Below are positions 55,301-64,000 of a DNA stretch of 64,000 nucleotides, piece after piece. The first letter of the stretch is position 1, and every line of letters begins with the position of its first letter. The translations under genes and the position numbers were made by a program. The notes beneath the pieces are model-generated. The model did not search any database. It had not been told where the DNA came from and saw nothing but the letters and a program-made list of their open reading frames with translations. Source of the stretch: Hyalella azteca (Eukaryota > Arthropoda > Malacostraca > Amphipoda > Hyalellidae); NCBI RefSeq assembly GCF_000764305.2, contig NW_025947668.1, positions 62,001 to 126,000 of the forward strand, given 5' to 3'.

Positions 55301-57590
55301 TTCCCTGACCTGAAGGTAAATCTTTTATAATTGGTGAGGAATGGCTTGCTCTTTAAAGAATTCTCGGCATTGCCTGACTTTAATCATATGGAGGCCAGGA
55401 TGGAGAATATGGACTTCAGCTTAGGCCTGACATTATATTACAGGAGAAATGCAATTGGAAAAGATTTTATTGCTTGAGATATGTTTCGTTTTGCCGGAAT
55501 ATTGGAGCCTGTGTTTATGCCCATATTTCTCTCTAAGTCGAAGTGTTTCCCTTAGCTTCTGCGATAGGCCAAATGTCAGCAACGAATTTGTTCGAAGTTA
55601 TGGGCACTTGAGTACAGAGGTTCACCCCATCTGCCTTAGAATGCAATGCCAGAGAAAGTTCTGTTGAGGCTGTGTTCCCGGTGCGTGTAGAAGGAAACAT
55701 TATTTTATAGCAGACTTTGTTTTGTGAATAATGCTTTAAAAGAAAAAAAAATTTCATAGAAGGAAATCATATGAATGAATCAAGAATCGTAATACAAGAA
55801 TCAATTATAATTTATCTTTCTGATTGTAATTTTTATGTGAAATCTATTGATGATACACAGTGGGTAATGATTAATTTCCACGAAGGAGGAGCAGATGTGA
55901 TGTTCACTGCACGGCATTTCCGCTGATTTTGTTGACCTCGTTTCACGGTCGGCAGTTGCGGCGACCTGCGGCTTGCCTACAAGCTTTCCTTGTGCTTGAG
56001 AGGCGCTTGGTGGTTCTAGGATATTTGTAACAAGACCATTTTCTTCGAAATTTGTTACCTCCAAGTACAGATGAGGATATTTTGTATATTTAATACAGAG
56101 GGATGTGGGATACTCGTATTAATTGACTCGTATTATTTGGAGTCAGTTGATGACTTGATGTGCGTGGGTGATTGCAAAGCAAGCGTTGATGCTAACAAGT
56201 CATGAATGACGTACGCGTGTCGCTTGCGTAACTGTCAAGGTTGTGATTTGCCGGAAGGAAAGCGTGAAGTTTAGGAGCTGACGTCAAATGTCGTCGTCGC
56301 CATCGCCTTAAGTTTTAACAATATAGAGAACTTGAGCGATTGCTAATTATGGTTTAACTATTAAGATCGTCAGTATGACTTTTTTCATCGATTGGCCTTG
56401 AATTTCCAGCATCTCAATTAATAGTTTCAGTCTTGATTTTAAAAACTGGTCTTCGTCCATCAACGCACCGTAGGTGAACGTTCTTGTACAAGACATCGTC
56501 CGCAAAACGAGGACGCTCGCTGACTCCGGCCATCGCTCTCTCACATAGACAAGCCAAACAGGTTGAGAGGACGTGGCATGTCTTGGAGGTTTTTACTGAA
56601 CTTCCTGTCCATTATAAGAAGCTAAATTAAGGTTAAAATTTAATGGTGTTTTTTTTTATTTTTTCATTAAATCTAATATCTATTCGAAATTAAAGGTACA
56701 ACGTTATGCCACTAATTGCCAGAGTCTCAGTACAATATTTCAATATGAGAGACTGACGAAAATAAATAGAATTAATTTAGACAACTAACATAAGCATCAG
56801 AAAAATTAAAAAACCAAATTTAAGGGTTAAATAGTTAATCGACTATATTAATTCGCGGAACACTAGTATCGCCCGGTGAAACTATGGACAATTTTGGCGC
56901 GGTGCGATAAGATTGGGCACAGAGGGCGTGGTGCAGACAGACGCCTGTCGTCCGGTGTTGCAGACGTCGCGTGGTCGCCGTACGTGTTCGCGGAAATACT
57001 TCGTTGCACAACCTGAGTTGTGCAACGCAACTTCCATTCTAGGTCAAGAGTATCCTAAACATAACTGGCCGATTCATGAACGTCGTTTATATCCTTTGAT
57101 TTGACGTCACGCGATTCATGAAGTTAGTTTGCATTATAGAATTATATATTTAAACATCACGCATTCTTATGGTTGTCATTGATTCATCTTGCTTTGTGAA
57201 GATTCACAACTGATCTGTTTAACGCTGCATTTATCTTTGTTGAATTAAATTGAATAAGTAAAAAGTAAGTGTCTCTTCCTTCCGTATAAAGAACACTCGA
57301 TCGGTATGCATAATAAAATCTCTGCTTAAAAAAACAATCGTCGAAAATGAAAACCAATTAGTGAAAAGGATAAGGGGCCAATTTATTTTCCGTCTGCGTT
57401 GCCTTTAAATCAAATGTCCCAAGTTGGAGTAGCAGACGATCTTAACAATGCATTGTTTGCTAATGTTTGTATGCAAGTTGCTTGCGTAATGCTCACGGTT
57501 GATGCATATCGTTATGAGCTCGACTTCTATTTACGGTGGTCAGCAAGTATGCATATTCTGCTTAAGCTAATAAATAATGTACGCTAGCCA
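52326..57590. other. Gene-poor stretch
   Basis: AT-rich with scattered ORFs below 110 codons lacking recognisable domains or paired splice sites. A GC-richer patch lies at 56880-57010. Confidence 0.35.
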
Positions 57591-57975
57591 ATGCATGTTG
57601 TACGTCAGCTAGTACATATTTTACATCAGCTAGTACATATTGTGCGTCAGCTAATACATGTTATGTGTTTACTAATGATATTGTGCGTCAGCTGTTACAT
57701 ACTATACGTGATCTAAAATAAATTTTACAACATCTAATACATATTGTACGACAGCTTATACATTTTATACGTCAGCTAATACATATGCTACCTCAGCTAA
57801 AACATATTCTACCTCAGTTGATACATATTGTATGCCAACTGATAATTTTCTTATCATTTAAAGCATATTGTAAGCCAGGTAACAAATACTCGCATATATT
57901 TTATCTAATGCATCTTGCATGTCAACTAAAAGTCGGCTACTACCTATATTGTATATCATCTAATACATTTTGTAT
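57591..57975. repeat. Degenerate 20-24-bp repeat
   Basis: Diverged units of GTCAGCTAATACATATTGTA type, about fifteen, showing older decay than the other minisatellites. Confidence 0.75.
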
Positions 57976-60900
57976 GCCTAGTGAATGTTCCGAATCAACA
58001 GTTCATACATTCGGTAATTGTTCTGAAGATCATTCTAATGCATTCATCTGAATGATGAGTTAACAGAATGTTGAAACTTGAATGCTTCGTTGTTTGTTAC
58101 CAAATACTGACTGCAGCGGCACGGAACATCGATCATCAGCATAAGGCAGCGTACGTATCACACTTACGGTGAGTTCAAAGCTCTGTTGTTTGTCTGGTCA
58201 TGGAGGTTCTCAGCAGACGTTAGGGGATAAAAAAACTGAGTTTTAATTAAAAAACTCGTTCTCTACAAGGGCAGGGTCTTCTTTATGCCACTCAGGAGTA
58301 TTGCAGAGCTCTGGCCAGCCTCCAGCGCCATAGATGTTCTCTAACTTATTCACCTATTTATATGTTTAACTATACATCAGTGTGTTATTATACATATAGA
58401 GTTCAGTTTGGCAATATGTTCACAGTGGGATGTTACGCCTGGATAGTACCTGTGAATGTAGGGAACATCGTAATTAATATTATGAACGTTTCTCTAAAAT
58501 GAAATAAATAATTAAGTCATAATTAATATCTTGACGTTGCTCGGTATGAAAAATGAGATACTTCATAAGGGAAAAGTTTTGTAACTCGCTTAATATAGAT
58601 CACATCACTGGTTTCTCACTGAATAACTGGAATACTGTCTTGAAATGTTGACTTCAAACTCCTTTTCTAGAGAAATTATGAATAAAATTTCGTTTGTCTC
58701 AAATTTCTGCGTATATTTCTACATAAAAACAATGTTTTTCCTGTATCTCTGCTTTCATTCTGGAACATCGCATAAATTCAGTCAAAAAAACACAGAACTC
58801 CAAACATCGGCTCCTCAGGAATGCGCCTCAATTTTTACGGAACAATGACCTAAGAGAACGTAGCGTAATCAGTCGTCTTTAAGATAAGTAACACAATCCT
58901 CTTAATCTTTAGAGAACTCAAACGAAGAATGAACGCAGAAAACCTCGCAGTATCGCACACAGCAGGGGGGGGGGCGCACCCCTTTAGTTACCCCGCTGTC
59001 TATCCGACAGCCAGGGCCAAGGGGGGGCATCGTTAGAGATGATTATCTCTTGTGCGGAAAAACGAGGTTTGTATCCAAGGCGTGAACAATTTACAATTTT
59101 ATCGATGAAATGAAAAGGTTTTGCAAAACCTGGTCTATGCAACATATGTAACGTGTTAGTTCGTATTTGTGACTAGTGGACACACAAATAGATTATTCGC
59201 GTATTGATGAAAATTTCGCTGCTGGTTTGAAACGCTTTATGACATTCTATGTTACAAAATAATTATTTTAGCACTGATTACTTCCAACTGGCAAACCATC
59301 TTCTTGTCATAGAATTTACTTGATTAAATCGTCGATAATTAAAAAAAACATTCATTAAATTTTTTAATCCAGGCTACCAAAAGCGCAGCACTTTAGTTAA
59401 GCTAACGATGAATAAATTTCAAACGGTATCTTTAAGCGCAATTTAAGAAAAGCTGTATGAAACACAATTTATAAACTTCCCTGATTTGAGCCAACATTTC
59501 AGTTCCCCAAGGTTGGCGAATTGCAATTGAGAGAAGCCTGAAGTCACATCGAATGGGCATTGATGCAAATAAAAAATATTTATGAAACATTCAAAACGAC
59601 CACGGAATGTAATAATGCGTTAGGAATAATGCATGAGATGAGGACCAAACATCATGAGGATATAAAGAATCAACATTTCAATGGGATGAAAAGTCGGTTT
59701 CACGATACGCTGAAGTTAACGTCGTACGTCAAGCGCTTCATTGACGACGTGCGTATAATCAAATGCATCCTGACGTACTTGTTGTGGTACGAAGAGCGTT
59801 TCCAAGTTGAGCTGTAACAAAATGAAATGTTCTTGGGAACGCAAGTGTTGTACATACGCTAAAATTAGTACAATTGTGTCTACTAATAACATAAACGGTG
59901 GTCGAATAAGCTTATTAATTGTACTATTTAGATATCACACCGTCTGGGAGACGAGAGCATCTGCGGAGAGATGTGCTCTGTGCTCTGCGAGAGCATCTTC
60001 AAATTTAAGCACAAATGCTTAAATTTGAATGCTTCCAACATATTTTAGTAGCAATATCATCTAAATAATATCGGAATTTTGATTTCAGAATATTATATTT
60101 TTATTGAGCTCTGCAACATATTCGTTCTAAGTAAAACCTATTTTTTTAATTTTGGATAGGTTAAGGTTTTCTGCGTTTGCAGGACATTCTACTAGACATC
60201 AGCAATTTTTCTATTGATAGCATTGATAAACTTAACGAATATATAATAGTATGTATTGATTTTCATCCTGTTTAAGCAGATTAAACTTTTGCTAATAGTG
60301 GAATTCCGCGGACAACATTCGTTAATTAGGATAATTTAAACTACGTGTGCTATCTGTTAGTATCTTCCTAAGCAGGGTAGGTTCATCAAGTTCATATTCG
60401 TTGTATTTCGTCTCAGACAGTGACTAAATCAGCTTTGTCGTGATCATACTGGAATCTGAGAAGTTGTAGCTTGAAAATGATTTAAAAATTTTCGTCATGG
60501 ACAATTGCGTCACGCAGTTCCAAATCAGTACATATTTGGAGCAGCACTTCATTCGAGCATTTTTCTTTATAAGTATGCCGGTTTAGCTTGAAACTGTCTT
60601 GGGATCTTAGGATTCGATTTTTCTTCTAGGTTTCTCAGCATACCTTCCATTATGGGGTCAATATGTTAGACATTTATCTCGTTTAGCTCAGCATTGAATA
60701 TCTTCAGTCTAATTCATCTAATTAAAGTGTAGCTGAAACGAGGAGATGCTTCTATAGGGGTGTCTGCTGGCAAGTGACAGACTTAATAGAATGATCGTTG
60801 CGGACGAGTTAAGCTAATTTACAGTACTTTATGTAAATATTACAATTATAAAGTTTTAGGGGACGTGTCTTACATTTGAATATAGGGCATAAAGATGTGA

Positions 60901-63738
60901 ACATAAGGATTTAGGGTTAAAAGAACGTGTGCAATGGTAATATTCGTGAACAGGATTAGAATGCATGTGTCAGGCCACTATATTAAGCGCAACCTGAGGA
61001 CCGGAATACGTGACTAAGCTCGTGCGGAATAAGTAAGAGACCATCTGTCTAGAGAACTTATTTTGATACGGGATGGTAATACACGAGAGATATAAAGCAG
61101 GTAAAAGGCTAAGACGTCGACCCTTAGGTCGGAGTAGTTCTAACGCTAGTAACATTACGGCGTGCGTACATGTTAGCTTCTGCGGGGGCCTTACTAAGGT
61201 TCCCAGCTTTTTTATAGAATCACTGCTTCCGCCCAATACTGAGGTCTTGATCGCGTGATCTATCACGTGATGTTGTCCAGACGCTGACTAAGGTCTAGTA
61301 CTTTTCCATCAATCTTTATCACGTCAAGTGAATATTACATCTCTATTACAGATTATCTAATCTTATAACATAATTATAATGAATATAATGAGCAGATTGA
61401 CACCGGACACAAGCGAAGATAATTTTGCATGCCAATAATTTATTTCCGGCCTAAAGTTATGCACGGAAAATATTCGCCTGCCTCAGATGATGTAGTAAAG
61501 TTCAAATTGTGATTTGCGGTTAAATTAGATTTTTGGGGTTCCTCGTGAGGCGTGAAATGAAAACAAAGCAACAAGCTATTCTAGTTGATACCTCTTTTTC
61601 CTGCAAAAGTCATACCTGCTATACCATCGGCCGCATGGCTGGTAGCGCAGACGATATTATAATTATACTGACGTAGACTGCAAAGCTATCTTCGTTAAAA
61701 ATTTTCACGCTTTCCTTCAACGCGCTTTATTCTTCAATTGATCGAAACCGTCAAAACCGTCTAAAACCCCCTGCCATCGATAGTCAACCAAATCAACCGG
61801 CTTCTGAGTAACAGCTGGGACTCAAGAACTCTGGGCTAAAAAGAATAATATACGGTTAAAAATAACTTTTTAAAGACAACACTTCTAAAGAATCCAGTGT
61901 CTCCAATTTTACAGATCTACAATGAATTTCTCCTTTTATTTTAGAATATTAACAAAATTAATTTTTCAATTTATTTAATATGTAAAATTTGTTTCAAAAT
62001 TATTTATTCTGTCAATTGATTCATGCATTGCTTCCGACTTCACACAAGTGTGCAAAATTTCAGATCAATTGGACATGTAAAAGTGTGTCAAATATCAGTT
62101 ATAAGATTTGTAGCTGACAAAATTGCTTTTTCAAATTTTTTAACATTGAAAAAAAAATAATTTTTAAAATCATTTATTTTATCATTTGATTCATGCATTG
62201 TCTCCAACTTTACGCAAGTGTGCCAAATTTCAGATCGATAAATATAGAGGGAAATTGCAATTAGGAAGTACGGATGAATGCCATAGACAATCTAGGCAAA
62301 AGAAATCTTACTGAAGGCCCAGCGTAGATGTTATCACTATTCAAAAATTAAGATCACCTGATTGCTTTGATCACAAATTTTCAAGGAGTTCAAAAACAAA
62401 GAAGATCGCTGAAAAATGGATGGATCTGGACTCCTTTGTAGAAATGAGTATTTTTTACATTATAAAGATGAGATGAATTTTTGTGCCATATTTTTTGTTT
62501 TTTACCGTTTGAGCCTAAGTTACCAAAGTTACTATACAGGTTCACTTCAAATATCCTACCAAAAAGGCTGACTCCTGCCTCCGATTTGTGCTTGAGGCTG
62601 CGTTAGCATGCCTATCATAATCTCCAATCATCTAAGAATTTTTCCGTGCATAGCATCACTCCCTACTATATCCAAAAATTTAAATATTTAAATTTAAATT
62701 TAAATATTTAAATATTTGGATGAAAGTTTTAACTCGTAAAATTAAATAGACGCTCTTTCCGCATTTTTTTAAAGTCGGTAGTAGCAATATATACATATTA
62801 AATTATTTATTTAAGGAAACATGACTGATTTGAATTAAATTGAATCTTAGATTGTTGGTCTTTATATTTGTATGCTTACATTTGAGTTATATGAAAGAAA
62901 TATTGCGTATTGACCGTATTTAACAAATTTTTGAAGTTCAATGTACTATTCCAATATGCAAAATTTTTATAAGTACATTCGAGTAAATGTACCTTGTATT
63001 GGCTCGTATTTTCTTGTGCAGGTTTCAGAAACTTTAATTTCTGCATATACAGTATCTGTGATTTCCCGCAAAAAAGTTAAATCCATTGTCCTCATTTGCT
63101 TTTCATTTAAAATTTAACTATTTAACCTACAATTCTATGTCAGGTTGTGCTCAGGAACGCCAATAAAATGTATATTTTCAGGTTCTCATTTGATTGTGAT
63201 TTGAGAAGTATTGAACCTAATACGAAAATATTGACGGTATTTTTGGAAGCAACTTCCAAACAGTTTCAGTATTTTTCTTAATTTCACGAAGTACAACCTT
63301 ACATGATTACACGGTCATTAAATTTATACTGTCAACTTTTCCACGTGGATCGCTTTTGTAATGACTTCATTTCACTTCTATGCGTTTTTTGAAAGTATTG
63401 GATGAGTCCAGTTCCTTAAATTCTGACTTTATTTTTATACGTCTGAGAGCAACAAATAATTTCAGTTACTTTCTCAATTACGATAGTAATTTCAGCACAG
63501 ACTTTGATCGCCTGCGTCTATTTCCTAGAACTCGATATTTTATTTTGACTTGTCACGAAATTATCGAACATATACGACGGGTAAGATATAAGTTAAATGG
63601 TTAAATGTCACAAATTAAATTCTGAATTTGAAGCGTGACATATCAAATTGCATAGTGAGGTTGGGAATAAATGAGAGGTTGGAACATTTGATAAGTCTTG
63701 CAATATTACAGCTCAATAAGACAGGTTGTATATCGTAC
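57976..63738. other. Gene-poor stretch
   Basis: Contains a G-run near 58967, a pair of similar AT-rich blocks around 62010 and 62180 (CAAGTGTGC then AAATTTCAGATC) and an AT palindrome near 62680-62720. No gene is supported. Confidence 0.35.
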
Positions 63739-63815
63739 CTGTCATCGTTGGCATATGTTTGGTCGCCGTATGTGATCAGCTCCAACACATCGCCCACTTG
63801 ACGCATCCAAGACAC
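63739..63815 (-). CDS. Small exon of an immunoglobulin V-set protein
   Basis: Between the acceptor CTATAG and donor ACAG/GTACGA the minus strand reads VSWMRQVGDVLELITYGDQT then YANDDR. The VSWxR..L..xTxG..TYxxDDR pattern is the C-D region of V-set domains in arthropod IgSF receptors (Dpr-like and related). It is 77 nt, phase 0 to 2. The remaining exons would lie outside the window or in unseen introns; the precise family is open. Confidence 0.5.
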
Positions 63816-64000
63816 CTATAGAAACGATCAAATGCATACATCATATCAACACTTACAATTTAAATAAAATGAGAATTATGCATGGAAGTTTACTTTTGGT
63901 GCGCTATTATTTATTTAAGAAATTATTGAAAAAGATTTCACACGTATTGTGCTTTATATACCTTGCATTCCATGTTGAACTACGTAATGCATAATAGATA

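Overview
This is eukaryotic genomic DNA from an intron-rich animal, most likely an arthropod and probably a crustacean. Two genes can be read exon by exon. On the + strand is the 3' part of a Dscam-type immunoglobulin-superfamily receptor (297-13714). On the - strand is a transglutaminase of the haemocyte/annulin class (33010-45230, plus its last exon at 41703-41847). The crustacean assignment is inferred from these gene types and not proven. There are no operons, CRISPR arrays or rRNA genes.

Layout. 1-13.7 kb: Dscam exons for FN3 domains 1-4, the tenth Ig domain, FN3 5-6, the membrane segment and the cytoplasmic tail. With one reordering (FN4 exons sit at 12457-13149) the 18 exons join with compatible phases into about 1,045 residues ending at a stop at 13714. 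14.7-22.6 kb: a decayed LTR retrotransposon on the - strand (two LTRs, gag-like ORF, protease and integrase remnants, no reverse transcriptase seen), containing a near-identical 501-bp tandem duplication. 24.8-26.4 kb: minisatellites and one open hypothetical ORF. 26.4-33.0 kb: non-coding DNA that reappears at 38.3-43.1 kb. 33.0-45.3 kb: transglutaminase, 14 exons with matching phases, 757 residues, catalytic Cys327/His390/Asp413. 45.3-64 kb: mostly AT-rich, gene-poor DNA with minisatellites, a tRNA-derived SINE-like piece, a promoter-like GC patch and one small IgSF exon at 63.7 kb.

Two themes deserve attention. First, the scaffold is mis-joined: two Nextera mate-pair junction adapters lie at 31883-31920 and 32244-32280, single-N gaps sit at 12456 and 43129, and exons of both genes are duplicated or out of domain order exactly at these places. 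The 1,469 bp holding the last transglutaminase exon is missing where the adapters sit and is found in the second copy. Second, minisatellites repeatedly start at exon edges. Splice donors or acceptors of Dscam exons 2, 3 and 9 and transglutaminase exon 13, and the stop-codon context of transglutaminase exon 14, are each contained in or abut tandem repeats. Some of these (54-bp and 60-bp units) keep the reading frame open. That recurrent pattern is the most interesting possible biology here, provided it survives long-read checking.
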